NCBI RefSeq assembly: GCF_012272815.1
Contig: NZ_JAAWWL010000001.1
Coordinates: 1,142,154-1,206,153, forward strand
Origin: Croceivirga thetidis
Lineage (GTDB): Bacteria > Bacteroidota > Bacteroidia > Flavobacteriales > Flavobacteriaceae
Direction: 5' to 3'
DNA length: 64,000 bases
The translations under genes and the position numbers were made by a program. Below, piece after piece: positions 52,829-61,462 of the stretch. Position 1 is the first letter of the stretch, and the number at the start of each line of letters is the position of its first letter. The notes beneath the pieces were generated by a model. It did no database searches, was not told where the DNA came from, and was given only the letters and a program-made list of their open reading frames with translations.

Positions 52829-54727
52829 TTAGTAGGCTCGTTTGTTCTTTCCTTCATAGAAATTAATGAAAGCTCGATTGACTACCTTATTGCCTCCAGG
52901 TGTTGGATAATCACCTGTAAAATACCAATCACCAAGATTTTTAGGACAAGCCAAGTGAAGGTTAGCAATGGTTTGATATATAATCTCTACTTCAGCTTTT
53001 AAGTCTTTAGGACTCAATAACTCCCCTATTTTTTTAGAAATTTCTTCTGTAGTGAATGGGGCATAGAATTCCTTTACATGATTGACAACTTTTTTGTCTT
53101 TCAAATTGACCTGTTCTTGACATTTTTTATAAATGTTGTCAATAATGTGGGTGGTACCTTTTTCTTTATGTAATGCAAGTGCGGCCCTAAAGGCTACAAA
53201 GTCTTCAAGTTTGGCCATATCAATACCATAACAATCAGGGTAGCGAATCTGAGGAGCTGATGAAACCACAACGATTTTTTTAGGGTTCAAACGGTCAAGC
53301 ATTCGCAAAATACTTTTTCGCAATGTCGTTCCCCTAACAATACTATCGTCAATGATAACCAAGTTATCATCATTATTTATTGAGCCATAAGATATGTCGT
53401 AGACGTGGGTAACCAAATCATCTCTGCTACTATCTTGTGTAATAAATGTTCTAAGCTTTGCATCTTTAATCGCCACCTTTTCAATGCGAGGTCTTACATC
53501 AAGAATTTTGTGAAGATCATTCCTGTCAATATTATTTCCAAGTGCAAGGATTTGTTCCTCCTTTTTTTGGTTCAAATAATTTTGAGCTTCTTTGATCATA
53601 CCCAAAAAAGAGGTTTCGGCAGTATTTGGTATGTAAGAGAACACAGTATGGGTCAAATCATCTCCGATAGCCTTGAGAATTTCTGGAAAAACCAGTTTAC
53701 CTAGTTGTTTGCGCTCCCTGTAAATTTCGTGGTCACTACCGCGTGAAAAGTAAATACGCTCGAATGAACAAGCCTTTCTCTCAGTAGGTTCCAATATTTC
53801 TTCTACCGAAATCTTACCACTCTTTTTAATTATAAATGCATGGCCAGGAGGTAGCTCTTGAACAGCATCAAAAGGCACATTGAACACAGTTTGAATAGCT
53901 GGACGTTCAGATGCGACTACAGCTATTTCATCATCATGATAAAAATAAGATGGGCGAATTCCTGCCGGATCGCGAAGCATAAAAGCGTCTCCATGTCCGA
54001 ACATTCCACCCATGGCGTAGCCGCCATCCCAATTCTTCGCTGACTTTTTCAATATTTTGGCAACATTGAGTCGTTCTGCAATATGTGGTGAAGCCTCACG
54101 CTTATTGAACCCTTCTTTTTTAATTTCCTTGTATAATTTGGCAACTGCATCATCTAAGAAATGACCAATACGTTCCATTACCGTTATTGTGTCTGCCATT
54201 TCTTTTGGATGTTGACCCAATTCAACCAAGTTTCCAAAAAGTTCGGTAACATTCGTCATGTTGAAGTTTCCTGCAACAATTAAGTTTCTGTGCATCCAAT
54301 TGTTCTGCCTAAGAAAGGGATGTACACTTTCAATACTATTCTTGCCGAATGTGCCATAACGTACGTGCCCTAGCAATAATTCACCTATGTAAGGTATATG
54401 TGATTTTTGATAGCCAACATCATCCCATAGTTGTGGTTTTTGAGCAATCTCTGTATTTATTCGCTCATTAATCTGGGAAAAGATGTCTTGAATAGGTTGC
54501 TGTTTAGCAGACCTTATTCTACTTATATAACGTTGTCCAGGTTCAACATCTAGTTTGATACTTGCAAAACCAGCACCGTCTTGGCCACGATTGTGCTGTT
54601 TTTCCATCATCAGGTACATTTTATTAACCCCGTAAAAGGCCGTACCATATTTTTCTTTATAGTATTCGAGTGGTTTTAACAATCGAATTAATGATATGCC
54701 ACATTCGTGCTTTATGGGGTCACTCAT
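52829..54727 (-). CDS. purF: Amidophosphoribosyltransferase (long Bacteroidota form)
   Basis: The 632-residue protein starts MSDPIKHECGISL; Cys9, exposed after removal of the short leader, would be the glutaminase nucleophile. NTN-domain motifs QHNRGQDGAG and LLGHVRYGTFG follow, and the PRPP loop is NLVIIDDSIVRGTTLRKSI (about 455-473). It is longer than most PurF (about 470-510), with an extra C-terminal region of about 90 residues (VNHVKEFYAPFTTEEISKKI to the end). It catalyses the first step of purine synthesis. Ten bases after the PfkB-type kinase gene, so probably co-transcribed. Confidence 0.9.
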   Translation of the reverse strand: MSDPIKHECGISLIRLLKPLEYYKEKYGTAFYGVNKMYLMMEKQHNRGQDGAGFASIKLDVEPGQRYISRIRSAKQQPIQDIFSQINERINTEIAQKPQLWDDVGYQKSHIPYIGELLLGHVRYGTFGKNSIESVHPFLRQNNWMHRNLIVAGNFNMTNVTELFGNLVELGQHPKEMADTITVMERIGHFLDDAVAKLYKEIKKEGFNKREASPHIAERLNVAKILKKSAKNWDGGYAMGGMFGHGDAFMLRDPAGIRPSYFYHDDEIAVVASERPAIQTVFNVPFDAVQELPPGHAFIIKKSGKISVEEILEPTERKACSFERIYFSRGSDHEIYRERKQLGKLVFPEILKAIGDDLTHTVFSYIPNTAETSFLGMIKEAQNYLNQKKEEQILALGNNIDRNDLHKILDVRPRIEKVAIKDAKLRTFITQDSSRDDLVTHVYDISYGSINNDDNLVIIDDSIVRGTTLRKSILRMLDRLNPKKIVVVSSAPQIRYPDCYGIDMAKLEDFVAFRAALALHKEKGTTHIIDNIYKKCQEQVNLKDKKVVNHVKEFYAPFTTEEISKKIGELLSPKDLKAEVEIIYQTIANLHLACPKNLGDWYFTGDYPTPGGNKVVNRAFINFYEGKNKRAY

Positions 54728-54737
54728 TGCAATACAC

Positions 54738-55673
54738 TTAACTTGGGTTTAGCAATTCTATATTAAACTGTGTCAATTGGGTAAATTGATCTAACCTGCT
54801 TTCCATTTCCTCTTTCGATAGATTTTGCATTCGCTCAGTTCCGAATTTTTCAACACAAAATGAAGCAAGGTTCGACCCATGAACAATGGCATTCTTCATA
54901 TTTTCAAACGATATGTTCTTGGTTGCGGTCAAATAACCACTAAAACCACCTGCAAAAGTATCGCCTGCACCTGTGGGATCAAAAACTTCTTTTAAAGGTA
55001 ATGCAGGGGCAAAAAACACATTATTGCCCTCAAATAGCAAGGCCCCGTTTTCCCCTTTTTTAATTACCACATATTTCGGACCCATTTCATGGATTTGGGC
55101 GGCTGCTTTTACCAACGAATGTTGGTTGGTCAATTGACGAGCCTCCTCGTCGTTGATTGTTATTACATCAATTTCTTTTATCACCTCCAATAAATCATCC
55201 AATGTATGGTCCATCCAAAAATTCATGGTATCCAAAACAATGAGTTTTGGTCGTTTCTCCAATTGTTTGATTACACTCATTTGAATTTTAGGATCTAAAT
55301 TGCCCAACATCACCACATCTGCATCTTTGAAGTGCTCAGGAACAACAGGTTTGAAATCTGCAAGTGTATTTAATTCTGTGACCAGTGTTTCTCGAGAATT
55401 AAGGTCATTGCTATATTTTCCACTCCAGAAAAAGGTTTTGCCTCCTGAAACGATTTCAACCCCTGATACGTCGATATTTCTATCGTTCAATAAATCGAGA
55501 TATTCTTTTGGGAAATCATCTCCGACAACGGAGACAATTCCAGATTTTACATCATATTTAGAGGCAGCCAAACCAATAAAGGTTGCAGCACCACCAAGAA
55601 TTTTATCAGTCTTTCCAAAGGGAGATTCAATTGCATCGAAGGCGAGTGTGCCTACAATTAGAAGTTTGCCCAT
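54738..55673 (-). CDS. PfkB-family carbohydrate/nucleoside kinase
   Basis: The 311-residue protein has the two PfkB signatures: the N-terminal glycine-rich GGAATFIGLAASKYD and the C-terminal DPTGAGDTFAGGFSGYL with the catalytic Asp (about 245-261). LVIGTLAFD-like start (LLIVGTLAFDAIESPFGK) and the short lid resemble ribokinase/adenosine-kinase-like members. The substrate could be a nucleoside or sugar. It shares a transcript with purF (10-base gap), which fits a role in nucleotide metabolism. Confidence 0.88.
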   Translation of the reverse strand: MGKLLIVGTLAFDAIESPFGKTDKILGGAATFIGLAASKYDVKSGIVSVVGDDFPKEYLDLLNDRNIDVSGVEIVSGGKTFFWSGKYSNDLNSRETLVTELNTLADFKPVVPEHFKDADVVMLGNLDPKIQMSVIKQLEKRPKLIVLDTMNFWMDHTLDDLLEVIKEIDVITINDEEARQLTNQHSLVKAAAQIHEMGPKYVVIKKGENGALLFEGNNVFFAPALPLKEVFDPTGAGDTFAGGFSGYLTATKNISFENMKNAIVHGSNLASFCVEKFGTERMQNLSKEEMESRLDQFTQLTQFNIELLNPS

Positions 55674-55689
55674 GCAGCGAAATTTGCTG

Positions 55690-55697
55690 CAAAGATA
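55690..55697 (-). promoter_or_regulatory. -7 element of the PfkB-type kinase/purF unit
   Basis: The complement of 55690-55697 reads TATCTTTG, a perfect TAnnTTTG. It would start transcription only about 10 bases before the ATG at 55673. A GCAGC-N7-GCTGC inverted repeat (55674-55690) overlaps the start-site region and ends at the base before the ATG. Confidence 0.5.
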
Positions 55698-55782
55698 CTT
55701 TTATTTAAGGATTATTTGGACTGCTAATATGTATGTTCTCTGGGGAATGGAAGTTCGAAGATTTTTGAACTAGTAAAGTAGC

Positions 55783-56415
55783 TTATTTTCTACCAAAATC
55801 TGCAGGTATTTCACCCCATGCCTTGGTTTCCCATTTCACGATAACGGTATTGAAACGATTGGTTTTGAGCCATTTTTCCGCGCGTTCAATCAATTCAAAG
55901 AGCGATTTATTTTTCTCATTTTTAGAGAGTTTGGTATTGCACTTTTTCTTCCGAACCCAACTCATCGCTGTTCGTGAATCTGTATAAATAATTCGGTCAC
56001 TTTTACGTTCTTTTAGGAAAGCCAGACCATGTACAATGGCAAGAAATTCTCCAATATTATTGGTACCTTCTTTAAAAGGTCCTTGTTTGAACAACACTTT
56101 TTTGGTTTTAGTATCCACCCCTTGATATTCCATTTTCCCTGGGTTTCCACTTGAAGCAGCGTCCACAGAAATTGAATGAAAATTGGGTTCGCCGTATTTC
56201 AATTTTTCAGCAGGGGAAAGTTCTTCGCTTCCCTTTTTCTTTCCTTTATAATTTTCATAGTTGCCATTGAACGCTTTTTTGGCATCTGCGAATTCTGAAA
56301 AGGATTTATACTGCGCTCCCTTAACCCCTTTAATTTGAGCTTGGCAATCATCCCAAGACTCATAGATGCCTGGTCTTTTTCCTTTCCATACTACATAGAA
56401 TTTTTTTTTAGCCAT
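55783..56415 (-). CDS. rnhA: Ribonuclease H1 with N-terminal viroplasmin domain
   Basis: From the ATG at 56415 the product has 210 residues. The N-terminal viroplasmin/hybrid-binding domain is clear (KFYVVWKGKRPGIYESWDDC; GAQYKSFSEFADAKKAF). The RNase H domain follows a linker, with the catalytic acids in ISVDAASSGNPG (D), NNIGEFLAIVHGL (E) and IIYTDSRTAMSW (D). It degrades RNA in RNA/DNA hybrids. The start overlaps the purN end by 8 bases; a longer in-frame start was rejected. Confidence 0.92.
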   Translation of the reverse strand: MAKKKFYVVWKGKRPGIYESWDDCQAQIKGVKGAQYKSFSEFADAKKAFNGNYENYKGKKKGSEELSPAEKLKYGEPNFHSISVDAASSGNPGKMEYQGVDTKTKKVLFKQGPFKEGTNNIGEFLAIVHGLAFLKERKSDRIIYTDSRTAMSWVRKKKCNTKLSKNEKNKSLFELIERAEKWLKTNRFNTVIVKWETKAWGEIPADFGRK

Positions 56416-56977
56416 TTTCCAAAAGAATTTTTTCAATGACTCTAGGAAAATGTTCGTATTCCAGACCGTGAACTTTTTGAGCTATTTCTTCTGGAGTTTC
56501 CGTTCCATTTAAATCAACCTGAGCTTGATGAATTATAGCACCTTCATCATATTCACCATTTACATAATGAATGGTAATCCCAGTTGAGGAGTCTCCATTT
56601 AGTTTAACAGCATTATGCACATTCATTCCGTACATACCCTTGCCACCATATTTCGGTAAAAGTGCAGGATGAATATTGACAATCTGGCTTGGAAATGCTG
56701 AAATAAATTCAACGGGAATTTTTCTTAGAAAACCGGCTAAAACAATTAAGGTAGGATCAATTGTTTGCAATAATTTCAGTACTGAACCATCAGAATATGC
56801 AGCCTGATTAAAGTAAAACAATGGAATTTTAAGTCTTTTACAGCGTTCTATGACACCTGCATCCTCTTTATTTGTAAGAATACAAGCAATTTCGATATTA
56901 TCGATTTTCTTGAAGTAGTGATGTATATTCTCGGCATTTGAACCAGATCCAGATGCGAATATTACAATTTTCGACAT
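56408..56977 (-). CDS. purN: Phosphoribosylglycinamide formyltransferase
   Basis: The 189-residue enzyme has the N-terminal ASGSGSNAENI motif, ACILTNKEDAGVIERC, VLAGFLRKIP, and the active-site segment NIHPALLPKYGGKGMYG followed by VNGEYDEGAIIHQ (catalytic N, H, D). It adds the formyl group from 10-formyl-THF to GAR in purine synthesis. The rnhA gene overlaps its end. It stands divergent to acpP. Confidence 0.95.
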   Translation of the reverse strand: MSKIVIFASGSGSNAENIHHYFKKIDNIEIACILTNKEDAGVIERCKRLKIPLFYFNQAAYSDGSVLKLLQTIDPTLIVLAGFLRKIPVEFISAFPSQIVNIHPALLPKYGGKGMYGMNVHNAVKLNGDSSTGITIHYVNGEYDEGAIIHQAQVDLNGTETPEEIAQKVHGLEYEHFPRVIEKILLENG

Positions 56978-57081
56978 AAATTTTTTTGTACTCTAAAAAC
57001 GCAAAGTTAGCTGCAAGTACCGTAAATAGGTAATTTACAGGACATTTTATCGACAAATGGTGTATTTAAACCAAAGTTTTT

Positions 57082-57089
57082 TATTTTTG
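57082..57089 (+). promoter_or_regulatory. -7 element of acpP
   Basis: TATTTTTG matches TAnnTTTG. The start would lie near 57096, about 24 bases before the ATG. No clear -33 TTG was found. Confidence 0.5.
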
Positions 57090-57119
57090 CGCACATTAAA
57101 ATTTTAAACTACTAGAACT

Positions 57120-57353
57120 ATGTCAGACATTGCATCAAGAGTAAAAGCCATTATCGTTGATAAATTGGGTGTTGATGAGAACGAAGTCGTACCTGAAGCA
57201 AGCTTCACCAACGATTTAGGGGCGGATTCTTTGGACACTGTTGAGCTGATTATGGAATTTGAAAAAGAATTTGATATTCAAATACCTGACGACCAGGCAG
57301 AGAACATCGCCACAGTGGGTCAGGCTATTAGCTATATAGAAGAGGCCAAGTAA
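57120..57353 (+). CDS. acpP: Acyl carrier protein
   Basis: The 77-residue acidic helical protein has the phosphopantetheine serine Ser37 in [12 protein letters not shown] and the usual four-helix layout ([14 protein letters not shown] at the start, helix [16 protein letters not shown]). It carries acyl chains in fatty acid synthesis. It is followed by a terminator and then fabF, so its mRNA can end separately. Confidence 0.97.
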   Translation: MSDIASRVKAIIVDKLGVDENEVVPEASFTNDLGADSLDTVELIMEFEKEFDIQIPDDQAENIATVGQAISYIEEAK

Positions 57354-57380
57354 TCAATGACTACTTGCTGAAAATTATTA

Positions 57381-57419
57381 TTATCCATGTGGTAACCCTA
57401 TCACATGGATAATTTTTTT
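57381..57419 (+). terminator. Terminator/attenuator between acpP and fabF
   Basis: TTATCCATGTG (57381-57391) pairs perfectly with CACATGGATAA (57402-57412) around a 10-base loop, followed by seven T. No strong promoter is seen between it and fabF, so read-through probably supplies part of the fabF mRNA. Confidence 0.85.
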
Positions 57420-57449
57420 AAATTAAGCCTTAAGGTTAAAACACTGTTT

Positions 57450-58700
57450 ATGCAACTAAAACGCGTTGTTGTTACCGGACTTGGAGCGCTTACCCCTATA
57501 GGAAACACATTAGAGACCTATTGGGAAGGTTTAAAAAATGGGAAGAGTGGGGCTGCTCCAATTACCTATTTTGATACTGAGAAGTTTAAAACCAAGTTTG
57601 CTTGCGAGCTAAAAGACTACGATCCACAGAATTATTTTGATCGAAAGGAAGCGCGCAAACTAGACCGTTTTGCACAATATGCACTGGTTTCTTCAGATGA
57701 AGCCATTGCAGATGCAGGTCTTGATTTGGAAAAAATCGACAAATTTAAAGTTGGAGTCGTTTGGGGCGCTGGAATAGGCGGCCTTCAAACATTTCAAGAT
57801 GAAGTAATGAACTTTGCTGGTGGGGATGGAACGCCTCGTTTTAATCCCTTCTTTATACCAAAGATGATTGCTGATATTGCGCCAGGTAATATTTCCATTA
57901 AACATGGATTTATGGGGCCAAATTATACAACCGTTTCAGCTTGTGCATCATCAGCAAATGCATTAATTGATGCCTTGAACTACATACGTTTGGGACATTG
58001 TAATGTTGTGGTAACTGGCGGGAGTGAGGCTGCAGTAACTATCGCGGGGATGGGTGGATTTAATTCCATGCACGCCCTGTCGACCAGAAATGATAGTCCA
58101 GAAAGCGCTTCAAGACCTTTTGATGCCACACGTGATGGCTTTGTTCTTGGTGAAGGTGCTGGAGCACTAATTCTTGAAGAGTACGAGCATGCAAAAGCAC
58201 GTGGGGCGAAAATTTATGCAGAAGTATTGGGTGGAGGATTATCAAGTGATGCTTATCATATGACGGCACCTCATCCTGATGGAATTGGAGTGGTTAAGGT
58301 AATGGAAAATTGTTTGGAAAATGCAGGACTTAAACCTGAGGATGTTGATGCAATCAACACCCATGGTACCTCAACTCCTCTTGGGGATGTCGCCGAGTTA
58401 AAAGCGATAAGTCAAGTATTTGGAGAACATGCGCCAAAAATTAATATCAATTCGACCAAATCTATGACGGGTCATTTATTGGGTGCAGCGGGAGCTATTG
58501 AAGCAATTGCATCGATAATGGCCATGCAGCATAATTTGGTTCCACCGACAATCAACCATAGCGTGGTTGATGAAAATATTGACCCAAAACTCAATTTAAC
58601 GTTGAACAAGGCTGAAGCCAGAGAGGTAAACGTTGCCATGAGCAACACCTTTGGTTTCGGAGGTCATAATGCTTGCGTATTGTTTAAAAAAGTTAGCTAA
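57450..58700 (+). CDS. fabF: Beta-ketoacyl-ACP synthase II
   Basis: From the ATG at 57450 the product has 416 residues. The catalytic triad is visible: Cys in TVSACASSANALIDA, His in NTHGTSTPLGD and His in SMTGHLLGAAGAIEA; the GFGGHNACV ending is typical. It elongates acyl-ACP with malonyl-ACP. The upstream in-frame ATG at 57405 lies within the terminator hairpin and was rejected. Followed by rnc after 8 bases. Confidence 0.95.
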   Translation: MQLKRVVVTGLGALTPIGNTLETYWEGLKNGKSGAAPITYFDTEKFKTKFACELKDYDPQNYFDRKEARKLDRFAQYALVSSDEAIADAGLDLEKIDKFKVGVVWGAGIGGLQTFQDEVMNFAGGDGTPRFNPFFIPKMIADIAPGNISIKHGFMGPNYTTVSACASSANALIDALNYIRLGHCNVVVTGGSEAAVTIAGMGGFNSMHALSTRNDSPESASRPFDATRDGFVLGEGAGALILEEYEHAKARGAKIYAEVLGGGLSSDAYHMTAPHPDGIGVVKVMENCLENAGLKPEDVDAINTHGTSTPLGDVAELKAISQVFGEHAPKININSTKSMTGHLLGAAGAIEAIASIMAMQHNLVPPTINHSVVDENIDPKLNLTLNKAEAREVNVAMSNTFGFGGHNACVLFKKVS

Positions 58701-58708
58701 TTCGTAGC

Positions 58709-59449
58709 ATGAAGTTTGGGCCAAAAATATTTAATTCCCATCCGAAATCGGATGGGGATTTTTTTTATAGCCTCAAATCTATTCTAGGGTTTAAGCCCAA
58801 AAACATTGCACTTTATAAAAAGGCCTTTTTACACCGCTCCTTAAACCAAAAAGATAAAAGTGGAAACCCACTTAACTATGAAAGACTGGAGTTTTTGGGA
58901 GATTCAATGCTAGGCACAATAATTTCGAAGCATTTGTACAACGAGGTGCCAGGGGGTGATGAAGGATACCTAACGAAAATGCGTTCGAAAATCGTTAGCC
59001 GAAAGCACCTTAACGAATTAGGAAAGGATATGGGGCTACTCGAATTTGTGGAGAGTAGGATACCAAAATCCCATTTTGGTGAAAATATTCATGGCAATGT
59101 ATTTGAAGCTTTAGTCGGTGCAATTTACTTGGACAAAGGGTATAATTTTTGTGAAAAATTCATAAATGAACGGGTTATAGACCCCTATGTTGACATTGAG
59201 CAGTTAGAAGGTAAGGTCATCAGCTACAAAAGTTTGGTTATAGAATGGTGCCAAAAACAAAAAAAGCAATTTAATTACAACGTTTATGAAGATAGTGGCA
59301 ATGAAGAACAAAAACATTTCGCCGTCAAACTATCGATAGGTAACAGAATAATTGCAAAGGCAAGGGCAACATCAAAAAAGAAGGCTGAAGAAAAGGCCTC
59401 AAAAAGGGCGTATTTCGCGCTTCAAGATAAAATCGAAACTAACATCTAG
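58709..59449 (+). CDS. rnc: Ribonuclease III
   Basis: The 246-residue enzyme has the signature NYERLEFLGDSMLGTI (catalytic E and D), HGNVFEALVGAIYLD (second Glu and Asp) and a C-terminal double-stranded RNA-binding domain (VIEWCQKQKKQFNYNVYEDS; ARATSKKKAEEKASKRAYFAL). It cuts double-stranded RNA in rRNA maturation and mRNA decay. The ATG at 58709 is the only plausible start because there is no later Met before the catalytic core. A terminator-like hairpin lies within its first codons. Confidence 0.93.
   Translation: MKFGPKIFNSHPKSDGDFFYSLKSILGFKPKNIALYKKAFLHRSLNQKDKSGNPLNYERLEFLGDSMLGTIISKHLYNEVPGGDEGYLTKMRSKIVSRKHLNELGKDMGLLEFVESRIPKSHFGENIHGNVFEALVGAIYLDKGYNFCEKFINERVIDPYVDIEQLEGKVISYKSLVIEWCQKQKKQFNYNVYEDSGNEEQKHFAVKLSIGNRIIAKARATSKKKAEEKASKRAYFALQDKIETNI
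58733..58766 (+). terminator. Terminator-like hairpin inside the rnc coding start
   Basis: AATTCCCATCC (58734-58744 region) pairs with GGATGGGGATT (58750-58760), with one G-U pair, loop of about six bases, followed by TTTTTT. It has every mark of an intrinsic terminator yet sits in codons about 9-20 of rnc. It could end fabF transcripts unless ribosomes translate into rnc, or serve as a target for RNase III itself. Function is inferred. Confidence 0.6.
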
Positions 59450-59559
59450 TTAAGAAACGGTAAACTCAATCGTTTTCGAGAAGTCATTGTTACAAATCTG
59501 AAGTAAAAAACGGTTCATTTGTAGCATTTCAAGTTATATTTACAATTCGCTTTAATTTT

Positions 59560-60021
59560 ATGGCTACCACATACAAGATTTCGTCAGAGCTTTACGATGA
59601 ATCTTTTGGGCTGATTGCCCTTCATTCATCAATGCCCGCATATACCCTTGTGTACTATTTGAATAGCACAATGGAATTAAGGCTTTCCCGTTTAGAAAAT
59701 GATTTTAAGATTGGTCGAGGTAACTTCCCCGTTTATGAGTGGTATGACGAAAAAACGGATAGTTCGTACTACGTCTATGGAAATCAATCGACTGAGGAAG
59801 AAACTTTGGAATCCGTAGGACTCTTTTCCAATGCGTCTACGATAAAATCTTATTATCTGTTGGATGAAAAAAAGGAATGCGATTACTTTTTTAGAATAGA
59901 TACTGATTTTCCTAAAATTGAAAGTAATGTGCTGCGACAAATAAAATTAATTGAAGGAATCGCATTGGCTTATTTGGTTGATGTCGATACGCTAAAATCA
60001 AAACAAAATTTAATTCTTTAA
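59560..60021 (+). CDS. IPExxxVDY-type conserved protein
   Basis: The 153-residue protein ends RQIKLIEGIALAYLVDVDTLKSKQNLIL, where the family motif, usually IPExxxVDY, corresponds to the IEGI and AYLVDVD region. Earlier segments (SFGLIALHSSMPAYTLVYYLN; LSRLENDFKIGRGNFPVYEWYDE) are typical of this small Bacteroidota family, which is often encoded next to pyruvate kinase. No function is known. It ends 2 bases before pyk, so they are probably co-transcribed. Confidence 0.8.
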   Translation: MATTYKISSELYDESFGLIALHSSMPAYTLVYYLNSTMELRLSRLENDFKIGRGNFPVYEWYDEKTDSSYYVYGNQSTEEETLESVGLFSNASTIKSYYLLDEKKECDYFFRIDTDFPKIESNVLRQIKLIEGIALAYLVDVDTLKSKQNLIL

Positions 60022-60023
60022 GA

Positions 60024-61451
60024 ATGCCAACTAGAAAAAAAACCAAGATTGTTGCCACTTTGGGCCCCGCCACCAGTAAAAGGGAAGTGCTTAGAGCTAT
60101 GATTCTCGCCGGGGTAAATGTCTTCAGGATAAATTTCTCCCATGCTAGTTACGATGATGTTGCTGAGCGTATAAAAATGATTCGCGAACTGAATGAGGAG
60201 CTTGACATTTATACTGCAATTTTAGCTGATCTCCAAGGTCCTAAATTACGTGTAGGTGTTATGGGTGGTGAAGTAGTAGTTTCACCAGGTGATGAAATCA
60301 TATTTGCCACAGGAGAACCATTTGAAGGCTCTGCAGAGCGGGTTTATATGAACTATGCAAGTTTTCCGAAAGATGTAAAAGCAGGGGAACGTATTTTACT
60401 GGACGATGGTAAGCTTATTTTTGAGGTCCTTGAAACTAATGGTGAAAATGAGGTCAAGGCCAAAGTGGTACAGGGAGGGCCCTTAAAATCCAAAAAAGGG
60501 GTAAATCTTCCAAACACCAATATCTCTCTTCCGGCACTTACCGAGAAAGATATTAAGGATGCCATTTTCGCAGTTGGTCAACAAGTTGATTGGATTGCCT
60601 TGTCTTTTGTTCGATTTAGCCAAGACCTAATCGATTTACAAAATCTTATTAAGGAACATTGCGAACACAAGATTCCAATCATTGCAAAGATTGAGAAACC
60701 AGAAGCAGTGGACAATATTGATAAAATTGTTTCTTATTGTGACGGTTTGATGGTGGCTCGAGGAGATTTGGGGGTTGAGGTTCCTGCACAAGAAGTTCCT
60801 TTGATTCAAAAGAGACTCGTACTTAGAGCTAAAAAAGCTAGGATTCCTGTAATTATTGCTACACAAATGATGGAAACAATGATTACTAGTCTTACTCCAA
60901 CTAGGGCAGAGGTTAATGATGTAGCCAATTCAGTTATGGATGGAGCGGATGCAGTTATGCTATCTGGTGAAACATCGGTCGGTAACTATCCTGTAGAGGT
61001 AATTGAAAAAATGACCAGTATCCTTAAAAGTGTGGAAAATTCTGAGTTGATTACAGTGCCTCAAAACCCACCACATATTAGAACGAAAAGGTACATCACA
61101 AAATCAGTTTGTTACCATGCTGCATTAATGGCAAATGAAATTCAAGCTAAGGCTATTTCTACGTTGACAAATAGTGGTTATACTGCATTCCAAATCTCAG
61201 CATGGAGGCCAAGCGCCCATATTTTGGTTTATACCTCAAACAGAAATATCCTAGGTCAACTCAATTTACTTTGGGGCGTAAAGGCATTTTATTATGATAA
61301 GTATGTTTCAACGGATGAGACAGTACAAGACGTAAATAAAATAGCTTTTGAAAAAGGCTTTGTAGAGAAGGGAGACATGGTTGTTAGCCTTGCTGCTATG
61401 CCGATTAAAGCAAAAGGTATGGTTAATACGTTGAGGGTAACCGAGATTTAG
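60024..61451 (+). CDS. pyk: Pyruvate kinase
   Basis: The 475-residue enzyme has the substrate and metal motifs FRINFSHASYDD, ILADLQGPKLRVG, IIAKIEKPEAVDNID (catalytic Lys), GLMVARGDLGVEVP and AVMLSGETSVGNYP. The C-terminal regulatory domain is complete. It makes ATP and pyruvate from phosphoenolpyruvate. Positioned directly after the IPExxxVDY gene. Confidence 0.96.
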   Translation: MPTRKKTKIVATLGPATSKREVLRAMILAGVNVFRINFSHASYDDVAERIKMIRELNEELDIYTAILADLQGPKLRVGVMGGEVVVSPGDEIIFATGEPFEGSAERVYMNYASFPKDVKAGERILLDDGKLIFEVLETNGENEVKAKVVQGGPLKSKKGVNLPNTNISLPALTEKDIKDAIFAVGQQVDWIALSFVRFSQDLIDLQNLIKEHCEHKIPIIAKIEKPEAVDNIDKIVSYCDGLMVARGDLGVEVPAQEVPLIQKRLVLRAKKARIPVIIATQMMETMITSLTPTRAEVNDVANSVMDGADAVMLSGETSVGNYPVEVIEKMTSILKSVENSELITVPQNPPHIRTKRYITKSVCYHAALMANEIQAKAISTLTNSGYTAFQISAWRPSAHILVYTSNRNILGQLNLLWGVKAFYYDKYVSTDETVQDVNKIAFEKGFVEKGDMVVSLAAMPIKAKGMVNTLRVTEI

Positions 61452-61462
61452 GAAGTATTTTG

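Noticed and set aside
57405-57449. Longer FabF start at 57405
   Set aside because: It starts inside the terminator stem, and the conserved FabF start (MQLKRVVVTGLGALTP) begins at 57450.
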